A stretch of DNA of 64,000 bases from Meiothermus sp. Lineage in GTDB: Bacteria > Deinococcota > Deinococci > Deinococcales > Thermaceae. Positions 9,583 to 18,936 of the stretch are shown here, one piece after another. The notes beneath the pieces are model-generated. The model ran no database searches. It was not told where the DNA came from and worked only from the letters and a program-made list of their open reading frames with translations. Location of the stretch: assembly GCA_026004095.1 (NCBI GenBank), contig BPIL01000003.1:1-64000 (forward strand), given 5' to 3'. The stretch's first letter is position 1. The number at the start of each line of letters is the position of its first letter. The translations under genes were made by a program, and so were the position numbers.

Positions 9583-10542
9583 ATGGCAACCGAGACCAAA
9601 ACCAAAAGCGTTGGTGGCGATAGCAAAATGAAGGCCGGGCTCATCTGGTTCAACGGGCAGATGGTGCCCCAGGAAGAGGCCAAAGTCTCGGTACTGACCC
9701 ACGCTTTGCACTACGGAACCAGCATTTTTGAGGGCCTCCGGGCCTACAACACCCCCCAGGGCCCGGCCATCTTCCGCCTGCAGGAACACACCGAGCGCTT
9801 TTTTCACAGCGCCAAGGTCATGATGTTCGAGCTGCCCTTTAGCCCTGAGCAGATCAACCAGGCCATCCAGGAGGTCGTCCGGGCCAACGGCTATACAAGC
9901 TGCTACATCCGCCCGCTGGCCTGGATGGGGGCCCACACGTTGGGGGTGAACCCCCTGCCCAACAACCCAGCCGAGGTGATGATCGCGGCCTGGGAATGGG
10001 GCACCTACCTGGGTGAGGAGGCCGTGCGCAAGGGGGCCCGGCTGATTACCTCGTCCTGGGCTCGCTTCCCGGCCAACGTGATGCCCGGCAAGGCCAAGGT
10101 GGGAGGGAACTACGTCAACAGCGCCCTGGCCCGCGTGGAGGCCCAGCAGGCGGGGGCTGACGAGGCCCTGTTGCTCGACAAAGAAGGCTTTGTGGCCGAG
10201 GGGTCAGGAGAAAACATCTTCTTCATCCGCCATGGTGTGCTGTATGCGGTGGAGCACTCGGTTAACCTGATGGGCATCACCCGCGACTCGGTCATCACCA
10301 TTGCCCGCGACCTGGGCTACGAGGTGCGCGAGGTGCGGGCCACCCGCGACCAGCTCTACATGGCCGACGAGGTCTTTATGGTAGGCACAGCCGCCGAGGT
10401 TACGCCGGTCTCGTACCTGGATCACCGGGCCATTGGCACGGGTAAGGCCGGGGAGCACACCATGAAGATCAGGGCTGCCTATATGGACGTGGTGCACGGT
10501 AAAAATCCCAAGTACGCAGCCTGGCTGACCTATGTTAAGTAG
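9583..10542 (+). CDS. ilvE: branched-chain amino acid aminotransferase
   Basis: PLP enzyme that interconverts valine, leucine or isoleucine and their 2-oxo acids with glutamate/2-oxoglutarate, the last step of branched-chain amino acid synthesis. A 319-residue class IV aminotransferase. Recognisable blocks are LTHALHYGTSIFEGLRAY, RPLAWMGAHTLGVNP, the PLP-lysine region MPGKAKVGGNYVNSALA and EGSGENIFFIRHG. The start is the ATG at 9583 with GGAGG about 8 nt upstream; an in-frame ATG at residue 16 (MKAGLIWFNG) matches the usual family start, so the first 15 residues may be an extension. No regulatory leader is evident in the 78 nt before it. Confidence 0.93.
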   Translation: MATETKTKSVGGDSKMKAGLIWFNGQMVPQEEAKVSVLTHALHYGTSIFEGLRAYNTPQGPAIFRLQEHTERFFHSAKVMMFELPFSPEQINQAIQEVVRANGYTSCYIRPLAWMGAHTLGVNPLPNNPAEVMIAAWEWGTYLGEEAVRKGARLITSSWARFPANVMPGKAKVGGNYVNSALARVEAQQAGADEALLLDKEGFVAEGSGENIFFIRHGVLYAVEHSVNLMGITRDSVITIARDLGYEVREVRATRDQLYMADEVFMVGTAAEVTPVSYLDHRAIGTGKAGEHTMKIRAAYMDVVHGKNPKYAAWLTYVK

Positions 10543-10612
10543 GCCGAGCTGCGCCGACCCCAGTGGGCTCCCGCCCGGCTTTTTATCCAGCTCCTCGAGC
10601 CGCGATGGTTGA

Positions 10613-11797
10613 ATGGTGAAACCACTTTCGTTGCTGTTCCTAACCCTGTTTAATAGCATTCTGGGCTTATCGGTCTTGTTCCCTATCCTGGGGCCGCTTG
10701 CACGAGAGCTGGGTTTGAGCGAGGTGCAGGTGGGGTTGTTTTCCACCGGCTACGCCCTGATGCAGTTCATCCTGGCTGCCTACTGGGGGCGACGCAGTGA
10801 GGTGGTGGGGCGCAAACCCATCTTGCTGATGGGCATCCTGGGTTTTGCGGCCAGTTTTTTTTTGTTTGCGCTGTTCGCCTGGCTGGGCTACCAGCAGGTG
10901 CTTTCGGGCTGGGGGCTGTTTGCATGCCTGCTCTTCTCCAGGCTGTTGGGGGGTGCTTTCTCCTCGGCCACCCTGCCCACCGCCCAGGCCTACCTGGCCG
11001 ACATCACCCCGCGCGAACAGCGCACCCAGAACTTTGCCGTTTTGGGGGCTGCCTTTGGGCTTGGGGTGATTTTTGGCCCGGCCATCGGGGCGGGTTTGGC
11101 GCACTTTGGGCTGCTGGTGCCGGTGGTTTTTTCGGCCAGCCTGGCCTTACTGAACGCGCTTTTTGTCGGGCTGGCCCTGCCTGAGTCGCGCCGGCCGCTC
11201 GAGCGCACCCCAACCCCTCCCAGCCTCTCCTGGACTGATCCCCGCATCCGGCCTTTGCTCCTTATCGGCTTGAGCATCAACCTGGCCTCCATCGCCATGG
11301 AGCAGACTGTGGCCTTTTTGTACCAGGATCGCCTGGGACTCACCCCAGCCCAGACCGCCCAGACTGTCGGCCTGGCCCTGGTGATTTTTGGCATTGTGGG
11401 GGTACTGGTGCAGGGCTTCTGGGTGCGCACGGTCAGGTGGCCGCCCAGGGCGTTGCTGGGCCTTGGGCTGGCCCTGCTGTTGCTGGGCTACCTGGGCCTG
11501 GTGTTCGCGCCCAGCTTCGCCTGGCTCACCGCCTCGCTGGTCTTGCTGGGGCTGGGTTCGATGGCAACCCCGGGGCTCACGGCCGCCCAGTCGCTGGCGG
11601 TTTCCGACGACGAACAGGGGGTGGTGGCCGGTCTATCCAGCGCGGCCCAGGCCCTGGGGCGCATGCTGGGGCCGGTGGTGGGCACCTCTTTGTACGGGTT
11701 TTCCCCGGCCTATCCGTATGTGTTTTCCGCCATGCTGATCGGTCTGGCGCTTTTGTTTTTCCTGGCCCGACCGCAGCTAGCCAGTCAGCGGGAGTAG
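10613..11797 (+). CDS. MFS transporter, TetA/multidrug-like
   Basis: A 394-residue permease with 12 predicted helices. The loop 2-3 motif YWGRRSEVVGRKP corresponds to the G-x-x-x-D-R-x-G-R-R/K signature of drug:H+ antiporters, with the Asp replaced by Ser. The segment AYLADITPREQRTQNF resembles motif C neighbours in the TetA group. Start ATG at 10613. Its last 21 bases overlap the 3' end of the convergent DUF72 gene. Substrate unknown. Confidence 0.85.
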   Translation: MVKPLSLLFLTLFNSILGLSVLFPILGPLARELGLSEVQVGLFSTGYALMQFILAAYWGRRSEVVGRKPILLMGILGFAASFFLFALFAWLGYQQVLSGWGLFACLLFSRLLGGAFSSATLPTAQAYLADITPREQRTQNFAVLGAAFGLGVIFGPAIGAGLAHFGLLVPVVFSASLALLNALFVGLALPESRRPLERTPTPPSLSWTDPRIRPLLLIGLSINLASIAMEQTVAFLYQDRLGLTPAQTAQTVGLALVIFGIVGVLVQGFWVRTVRWPPRALLGLGLALLLLGYLGLVFAPSFAWLTASLVLLGLGSMATPGLTAAQSLAVSDDEQGVVAGLSSAAQALGRMLGPVVGTSLYGFSPAYPYVFSAMLIGLALLFFLARPQLASQRE

Positions 11798-12595
11798 CCC
11801 GGCTTCCTCCAGCAGCCGCTGCAGCATCTCCAGATTGACCAGGGCGTGGCCCCTGGTGGTGTTGTTGAAGATGAACCAGACCTGGGTGGGGGTTTCGTGC
11901 TCCAAGGCGGCCTGCAGGGATCGCACCCAGAAGCGCAGCTCCTCCTCGCTGTAGCGGTAGTCGTGTCGCTCGGCCTGGTCTTTGCCTTCGTACCACTTTT
12001 CCTTGTTGCGCCCCGAGAGCCTGATGTAGGCGACCTCACCGGTGATGTGTAGCTGGTTTTTGGGCAGGCCGGGCAGGGGCGGGTAGTCGGTGCTGACCCA
12101 GATCAGGCCGGCTTGGCGGAAAGCCTGGCGCACTTCCTCGTTGTCCCAGGAGGCATGGCGAAACTCCACTGCCAGCCCGCCGGGGGCCAGGGTTTTATCG
12201 GCGAAGCGCTGGGCCAGGGCCGCCAAATACCTGCGGTTCTCGGGGGTGCGGTGAAAGCTCTGGGGAAACTGGGCTAAAAAAGGCCCCAGCACCCCGGCTT
12301 CGCGCAGGGGGGCCACCGACTCAAAAAGCCGCCGGTAGTCCTCGTCGCCGGCCTTGCGTTCGTGGGTCATGCTCTGGTGAATCTTGACCGCCCAGTGCAC
12401 CCGCCCTTCGCTGCGCTTTAGCATTCCAGCAAAGGCCTTGAGGCCGGGTATGTTGTAGAACGAGGAGTTCAGCTCCACGGCGTTGAAGTGGCGGGCGTAT
12501 ATCGAGAGCCACTGGTCTTTTTTGGCCTCGAGCGGGTACAAAAGGCCCACCCAGTCCTCGTTGGTGTAGCCGCCGGTGCCCAGGTAGATTTCCAC
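11777..12595 (-). CDS. DUF72 family protein
   Basis: A 272-residue TIM-barrel-like protein of the DUF72 (YecE) family, recognised from its opening IYLGTGGYTNEDWVGLLYP, the block HFNAVELNSSFYNIP and the conserved LAVEFRHASWDNEEV. The biochemical activity of the family is not settled. Full length for the family. It overlaps the 3' end of the MFS gene by 21 nt, so both 3' ends are antisense to one another. Confidence 0.9.
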   Translation of the reverse strand: MEIYLGTGGYTNEDWVGLLYPLEAKKDQWLSIYARHFNAVELNSSFYNIPGLKAFAGMLKRSEGRVHWAVKIHQSMTHERKAGDEDYRRLFESVAPLREAGVLGPFLAQFPQSFHRTPENRRYLAALAQRFADKTLAPGGLAVEFRHASWDNEEVRQAFRQAGLIWVSTDYPPLPGLPKNQLHITGEVAYIRLSGRNKEKWYEGKDQAERHDYRYSEEELRFWVRSLQAALEHETPTQVWFIFNNTTRGHALVNLEMLQRLLEEAGLLPLTG

Positions 12596-12618
12596 CCCGC
12601 CTATTGTGGCACAGGAAC

Positions 12619-12651
12619 CAAAAAAACGCGCCGCCCGCAGGTGGCGCGTTT
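12619..12651 (-). terminator. Rho-independent terminator of glmS
   Basis: Read on the minus strand: AACGCGCC, a 10-nt loop, GGCGCGTT, then a run of seven T (the last two shared with the stem). It lies just past the glmS stop at 12664. A perfect 8-bp stem with a U-tract is a textbook intrinsic terminator. Confidence 0.85.
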
Positions 12652-12663
12652 ATACGGGCGCAG

Positions 12664-14478
<1,815 letters not shown>

Positions 14479-14629
14479 CTTTTTACCTCATTTCCCTAAA
14501 CCATAGACCAACTGTCCGTTCAAGCCGCTGCTATTTGCACCAAACCTGGGGCCATACACCCCAAAGGCCACCCCTTACCGGCTGGATAAGGCCGGTGGGT
14601 GTGATGAATTTAGGCTGCTTTCTCCACCT

Positions 14630-14825
14630 GAACCCTGCCCATTGGCTGTCCGGCGCTCGCGCATCCGGCTTTCCCGCAGGGCTGCTCTGGCCGCTGGGCC
14701 AGCGGAGAGGGAGGGGTTCGCCCCCTGGCGGCATCCGCGGAACCACTCGATCTTTCGCAGTTGGCTGCTTATCTCGGCATGAGACCGCCACCTCGTAAGG
14801 TCGGTATCCGACCCCCTGCGCTCCT
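14630..14825 (-). ncRNA. candidate glmS ribozyme/riboswitch in the glmS leader
   Basis: Upstream of glmS on the same strand. The order of core elements matches the glmS ribozyme: AGCGC with the cleavage site expected between A14822 and G14821; a P2-like hairpin GGTCGG-ATA-CCGACC; ACGAGG; GGCGG of P2.1; GATCGA; and TTCCGCGGATGCC, whose GCCGCC end closes P2.1. The Bacillus counterpart reads GACGAGG, TTATCGA, then TTTTCGGCGGATGCC. Two small hairpins (TCTC/GAGA, GCAG/CTGC) are inserted between P2.1 and GATCGA. Further 3', CCCTGC/GCAGGG encloses CCGG/CCGG, resembling the P3/P4 region. The known class self-cleaves on binding glucosamine-6-phosphate and lowers glmS expression. I read it by eye; the inserted hairpins and the distal part are less certain. 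Confidence 0.7.
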
Positions 14826-14910
14826 CACTTTGAGACCCAACCTCCTTTCCTGGGGCCTTAATAAACCCCAGCCCATTGTACAGTTTAATCGTCTGAGCGC
14901 CTGTTCATAC

Positions 14911-14940
14911 TTGACATCCCGATAAATACATGGGTATGAT
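14911..14940 (+). promoter_or_regulatory. slpA promoter
   Basis: A perfect -35 TTGACA (14911-14916) and -10 TATGAT (14935-14940) separated by 18 nt, one of the strongest consensus promoters in the window. Predicted transcription start is near 14947. Confidence 0.85.
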
Positions 14941-14945
14941 GCCCC

Positions 14946-15133
14946 CGGATGCGCAAGGTGAGAGCTTTTTGAGCCCCGTGAGTGGGGAGCCCGCTCTACC
15001 GAGCATCCGTTGCGGACGCTGGGGACTCTGGGAGAGGAAACACGGCAACTCGCCCCGCAAAACCCCGCGCCTCCGCAAAACCGGTTCTCGTGCGGCATCC
15101 ATCCGGAGGCCCGCGAGGCTTTGAGGAGGCAGA
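14946..15133 (+). promoter_or_regulatory. long structured 5' leader of slpA
   Basis: About 187 nt separate the predicted start site from the slpA ATG. CGGATGC at the very 5' end (14946-14952) can pair with GCATCCG (15003-15009), enclosing a CCCC/GGGG hairpin. Further GC-rich inverted segments precede the GAGGAGG Shine-Dalgarno. Thermus slpA is known to have a long leader involved in translational control; a similar role here is inferred. Confidence 0.6.
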
Positions 15134-17935
15134 ATGAAGAAGAAGCTAGTAGTTTACTTGGCTGGGTTGCTGACCGTGCTCGGTCTAGGCTTCGGCCAGG
15201 CGCAGTTCTCCGACGTACCCGCCGGGCACTGGGCCAAAGAAGCCGTCGAGCGCATCGCGGCCTGCGGTCTTATCACGGGTTTCCCCGATGGAACCTTCCG
15301 TGGTAACACCAACCTGACCCGCTACCAGGCTGCCCTGATCTTCCAGCGCCTGCTGAACGAGATTCAGCAGGGCGGCGAGTGCGTGAAGGCCGATGGTAAG
15401 GGCCTGAGCGAGGAGGATCTGACCGCCATCCGCAACGCGGTGCAGGAGCTGGCCGCCGAGCTGGCCGCCCTGGGCGTGCGGGTATCGGCCCTGGAAGACA
15501 ACGCCGCTTCCAAGGACGACATTGCCCGTCTCGAGGCCGCCATCGAAGAACTCAAGGCTATGAAGGCTGAGCCCGCCGCCGGTATGGACGAAGCCGCCCT
15601 GGCCGATCTGGCCGACCGGGTGGAGGCCGCCAGCGTAGCCGCCGATACCGCCCTGGCCCAGGCCCAGGTGCTGGCCGAGCGCCTCGATGCCGTGGAAGGC
15701 GATGTGGCCGCCCTCAAGACCCAGGTGGAGGCCGACGCCGACAGCATCCGCGCCCTCAACGAGCTGGCCGTGCTCCTGAACCAGGACGTCCTCTCGCTGC
15801 AAGACCGCGTAACCGCCCTGGAGAAGCAGCTCGGCGACGTGGACTTCGAAAGCTTCGCCAACCGCGAAGACGTGAGCGCCATCCAGGAGTTCGCCACCGC
15901 CCTGCGCAGCGACCTGGTGCGCCTCTCCGACCGGGTGAGCGCCCTGGACACCCGGGTGGGGGCCCTGGATCAGCGCCTGACCGCTGTAGAAGGCACCCGC
16001 CCGACCCTGACCGGCTCGCTCTCGGCCACCTATGGCTATGCCACCAACACCGGCGGTAACTTCGACATCGACCGCCTCTTCCCGAACAACGCCCTGAGCT
16101 CCGGCACCGGTGCGGATGATAGCTCGGGTAACCGCATTCGCAACGCCTTCCGTCGTGGGGACTTCGACCAAACTTACACCTATGGCGGGGCCACCCTGAA
16201 CTTTGGTCTCAAGCCCACCGGCGGTGCCATCAGCGAGGTCAGCCTGGGTCTGAGCGCTGATCTGGTGAACTCGGGTGCAGCTCGTACCCTGGCCCTCAAC
16301 AGCGCCAGCGTCAAGGGCAGCCTCTCCGGCCAGGCCTTCAGCGTCACCTACAACAACGACGACAGCACCTTTAGCTTCAACCCCTACCTCTTCAACAACA
16401 GCACCGTGGGGGACTTGATCACCACCCGTGGCTTTGTGGCTACCCTGGATGCCAAAGCCTTCCCCCTGGCGCCTAAGTTCACCGTGGTGGCAGGTGAAGG
16501 GATTGACAGCACTTCAGTTCCGGCTGCAAGCCGCGTATGGGGAAGCGACCCCACCTACGGTGGTCTGCGGGCTGAACTCAACTTGCTGGGTATTACCACC
16601 GGCCTCAGCTACGCTGAGAACCGTGGTAACCGTTCGGCTTTTGGAGTGGACTACAAGGGTAGCCTCTTTGGGCTTGTGAACCTGGAAGGTGCCTATGTGG
16701 CCTCCACGCCCTTTGCCTTTACTCCCGACTTCTCCAACCAGCTCGTAACCGACCAGGCCTTCTACACCAAGATTGGGGTGAAGCTGGGTATCCTTGAGGC
16801 CAACTTCAACTACCGCGCCATTGACCCGCAATACAATAACGGTCAGGCTGGCCTGTCCTCGGCCTCCAGCTACTACTTCTTTGGGTTGGGTGGCAACGGC
16901 GAGGCCCCCTACGGCGCCAACAACATCGGCTTTGGTTTCGATGGTAAGCTGACCCTGTCCTTCTTGAATAACATCGAGGCGCGTGTCTTCTACGACAACT
17001 CCGCCGACTTTGCCACCCGCAGCCAGACCGCAGATACCCTCAGCTTGGGTGTCACTGTGCCGCTGTTCGCCGGCTTCAGCCTGAACGGCTTCTACAACAA
17101 CACCAACGTGAACGGTGGGCAGGTCTCCGCCGTTGCTGGCACCCAGTCGGGCCTCAACGGCAACTACAACTTCTACGTCTACAACAACCTGGACGCCCGC
17201 TGGTCGAGCGGCTGGGGTGTCAAGCTGGTGCATAGCGGCCGGGCCAGCAACGCGCTGGTTCCGAACCTGGATCTCAACCTGTGGTACCAGTCCTTCGCGG
17301 GCCCCGATGCCGGCACCGATATCTTGGCCAGTGCGGGCTACAACCTGAAGCTAGGCTTTATCTCGCTCAACCCCATCGTGCGCTACCACAGCTTTGCGGA
17401 TGCGGCAGGGGGCAACACTAACTTGTCCACCAATGCCCTCAAATACGGTATTGGCGTCAGCACCGACCCGCTGGGTATCCCCCTCAAGCCCAGCCTCGAG
17501 GGTGCCTTCGTGCAGCAGTCCATCACTGAAACTGCACCTGGCAGCAACTCCTCGAGCGAGCAATACTGGCGGGTGGGCCTCAACCTGAACGAGTTCCTGG
17601 CTACCGGGAGCGTCTTCAAGGTGGGCTATGCTCAGTACAGGGCGACCAACGTGGTATCGCCCCTCCCTGTGGGCGGTGCTCCGGCCCGCGGCTTCGGCAA
17701 CTTCCCCTTGAGCATCACCACCGACCGCGTCTTCAACTACCCCGGCGAGGTGCAGTACCCCTGGAACCTCACCGGCGGCTTCGGCACCAACTCGGGTAGC
17801 GTGACCGGTCTGTACCTCGAGTGGAAGTATGGCAACCTGACCATGGCAGCGGCCTCGGCCACCCTGGCGAACGGCTCGGGCGCGACTGTCAGCAATGGTA
17901 CGGGCTTCAAGATCAGCTACGAAGTGAAGTTCTAA
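15134..17935 (+). CDS. slpA: S-layer homology / outer-membrane beta-barrel protein (SlpA type)
   Basis: A major envelope protein of 933 residues. A signal peptide (KKKLVVYLAGLLTVLGLGFG) is followed by one SLH domain (FSDVPAGHWAKEAVERIA ... GFPDGTFRGNTNLTRYQAA), which binds secondary polymers on peptidoglycan. Residues about 85-290 are a long coiled coil of LEAAIEELKA/VSALE-type heptads. From about residue 295 the sequence becomes Asn/Ser/Gly-rich alternating beta strands ending in a terminal aromatic (SYEVKF), the usual outer-membrane barrel signal. Deinococcus SlpA has the same layout and tethers the outer membrane to the cell wall. A strong promoter, a structured leader, GAGGAGG before the ATG and a strong terminator indicate very high expression. 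Confidence 0.92.
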   Translation: MKKKLVVYLAGLLTVLGLGFGQAQFSDVPAGHWAKEAVERIAACGLITGFPDGTFRGNTNLTRYQAALIFQRLLNEIQQGGECVKADGKGLSEEDLTAIRNAVQELAAELAALGVRVSALEDNAASKDDIARLEAAIEELKAMKAEPAAGMDEAALADLADRVEAASVAADTALAQAQVLAERLDAVEGDVAALKTQVEADADSIRALNELAVLLNQDVLSLQDRVTALEKQLGDVDFESFANREDVSAIQEFATALRSDLVRLSDRVSALDTRVGALDQRLTAVEGTRPTLTGSLSATYGYATNTGGNFDIDRLFPNNALSSGTGADDSSGNRIRNAFRRGDFDQTYTYGGATLNFGLKPTGGAISEVSLGLSADLVNSGAARTLALNSASVKGSLSGQAFSVTYNNDDSTFSFNPYLFNNSTVGDLITTRGFVATLDAKAFPLAPKFTVVAGEGIDSTSVPAASRVWGSDPTYGGLRAELNLLGITTGLSYAENRGNRSAFGVDYKGSLFGLVNLEGAYVASTPFAFTPDFSNQLVTDQAFYTKIGVKLGILEANFNYRAIDPQYNNGQAGLSSASSYYFFGLGGNGEAPYGANNIGFGFDGKLTLSFLNNIEARVFYDNSADFATRSQTADTLSLGVTVPLFAGFSLNGFYNNTNVNGGQVSAVAGTQSGLNGNYNFYVYNNLDARWSSGWGVKLVHSGRASNALVPNLDLNLWYQSFAGPDAGTDILASAGYNLKLGFISLNPIVRYHSFADAAGGNTNLSTNALKYGIGVSTDPLGIPLKPSLEGAFVQQSITETAPGSNSSSEQYWRVGLNLNEFLATGSVFKVGYAQYRATNVVSPLPVGGAPARGFGNFPLSITTDRVFNYPGEVQYPWNLTGGFGTNSGSVTGLYLEWKYGNLTMAAASATLANGSGATVSNGTGFKISYEVKF

Positions 17936-17952
17936 ATACCGAACCCACTTCA

Positions 17953-17984
17953 AGCCCCGCCCGAAAGGGCGGGGTTCTTTTTTC
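17953..17984 (+). terminator. Rho-independent terminator of slpA
   Basis: GCCCCGCCC-GAAA-GGGCGGGG followed by TTCTTTTTT directly after slpA. The stem with its GNRA-type loop is perfect, and the T-run reaches the 3' end of the convergent vapC. Confidence 0.93.
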
Positions 17985-18381
17985 AGGGCAGCAGCTCGAG
18001 CTTGATTCTGGCCTCCACCGCCCCAAAATGCCGGCGGTCGAGGGTGGCGATCTGCCCGATGCCAAGCTCCTCGGCTATGGCAATAACAGCAGCGTCCACG
18101 AAGCCCAGGCGGAGGCTTTCGTACTGCCGGTTCAGCTCCAAAACCCGCCAGTACCCGGCTTCGGAAAGATCGACTACCTGGTAAACCTGCGACCCGATGT
18201 CCTCGTAAAGCGCCATTTGGGCGGCCAGGCCCATGCGCCTACCCAGCAGATAATCCACCTCGGGGATGACCGGGGCCGGCAGCAGCAGTATTTCTCTTTC
18301 ATCCAGGAGACGGGCCACCGCGTGATGCCACTCATCGCGGCGGTTGTAATAGGCCACAAGGATGCCGCTATCCAGGAGCAT
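17983..18381 (-). CDS. vapC: VapC-type PIN-domain toxin
   Basis: Probable ribonuclease toxin of a type II toxin-antitoxin pair. 132 residues. PIN-domain acidic residues are placed as expected: MLLDSGILVAYYNRRDE (first Asp), PEVDYLL (Glu), LGFVDAAVIAIAEE (Asp) and TLDRRHF (last Asp). The ATG overlaps the antitoxin stop by 1 nt (TAATG), the usual antitoxin-first coupling. The target RNA is unknown. Confidence 0.87.
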   Translation of the reverse strand: MLLDSGILVAYYNRRDEWHHAVARLLDEREILLLPAPVIPEVDYLLGRRMGLAAQMALYEDIGSQVYQVVDLSEAGYWRVLELNRQYESLRLGFVDAAVIAIAEELGIGQIATLDRRHFGAVEARIKLELLP

Positions 18382-18617
18382 TAGCTGTTCTCCGGCTCGC
18401 CAAACCCCAGCTCGTCCAACACTTCTTCAAAGCGCTCGGCGTCGGTGGTGTGGCCGCTGTCGAAGGCGCCAACGTACCGGGAGCGCGGGCGTTTTGCGGT
18501 GATGCCTTTGCGCAGCACCTCGCGGATAATCTCGGCCATGGGCTTTTTTGTACGCCGGGCCTCGAGCTTGAGGAGGAGCTCGAGCTCGGGATCCAGGTAG
18601 ATGGTCGTCCGCTTCAT
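18381..18617 (-). CDS. vapB: VapB-type ribbon-helix-helix antitoxin
   Basis: A 78-residue antitoxin. The N-terminal MKRTTIYLDPELELLLKLEA is a ribbon-helix-helix DNA-binding fold; the C-terminal acidic tail (DAERFEEVLDELGFGEP) should wrap the VapC toxin. TAACAT stands 6 nt before the ATG, so the mRNA may be leaderless. The overlapping inverted repeat TATG-TTAG-CATA just upstream is a likely autoregulatory operator. First gene of vapBC. Confidence 0.85.
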   Translation of the reverse strand: MKRTTIYLDPELELLLKLEARRTKKPMAEIIREVLRKGITAKRPRSRYVGAFDSGHTTDAERFEEVLDELGFGEPENS

Positions 18618-18640
18618 ATGTTTATGTTAGCATACATCGC
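18618..18640 (-). promoter_or_regulatory. vapBC promoter/operator candidate
   Basis: Minus-strand -10-like TAACAT immediately upstream of vapB, embedded in the palindrome TATGTTAGCATA. Autorepression by ribbon-helix-helix antitoxins at such palindromes is typical; the match here is by eye. Confidence 0.45.
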
Positions 18641-18692
18641 TCCGCACGGGGCGGGCTTGTGAAAGTCGGCCTGGATACCTAGGATATAAGGC

Positions 18693-18920
18693 GTGAGGAT
18701 GGTCACCGCGCACCAGGCTAAGCAGCGCTTTTCCGAACTGCTCGAGCGCGCCCACGCGGGGGAGGAGGTGGTGGTCTCGAAGTGCGGCAAACCCTACGCC
18801 AAACTGGCGCCCCTGGAGCCGGTGGACAAGGTGCCCCTGGGCTTCTTGAAAGGCAGCGTGGAGGACGCCTTCTTTGAGCCGCTGCCCGATGAAGCGCGGG
18901 TGCCGGGGATTGTATCCTAA
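18693..18920 (+). CDS. Phd/YefM-family antitoxin, orphan and C-terminally altered
   Basis: A 75-residue protein with the Phd/YefM fold: [23 protein letters not shown] and [14 protein letters not shown]. The C-terminal toxin-binding region starts normally ([20 protein letters not shown]) but ends abruptly in RVPGIVS instead of the usual acidic/aromatic tail. No toxin gene follows; uvrB begins 16 nt on. It looks like the remnant of a Phd-toxin pair whose toxin was deleted. TAGGAT 7 nt before the GTG at 18693 suggests a leaderless start; the ATG at 18699 is the alternative. Confidence 0.75.
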   Translation: MRMVTAHQAKQRFSELLERAHAGEEVVVSKCGKPYAKLAPLEPVDKVPLGFLKGSVEDAFFEPLPDEARVPGIVS

Positions 18921-18936
18921 GGTGCCGGTTTTTCCG

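Noticed and set aside
14531-14791. Small ORFs on both strands in the glmS-slpA intergenic region
   Set aside because: Composition and inverted repeats fit structured RNA (ribozyme) better than protein; no conserved start or family.
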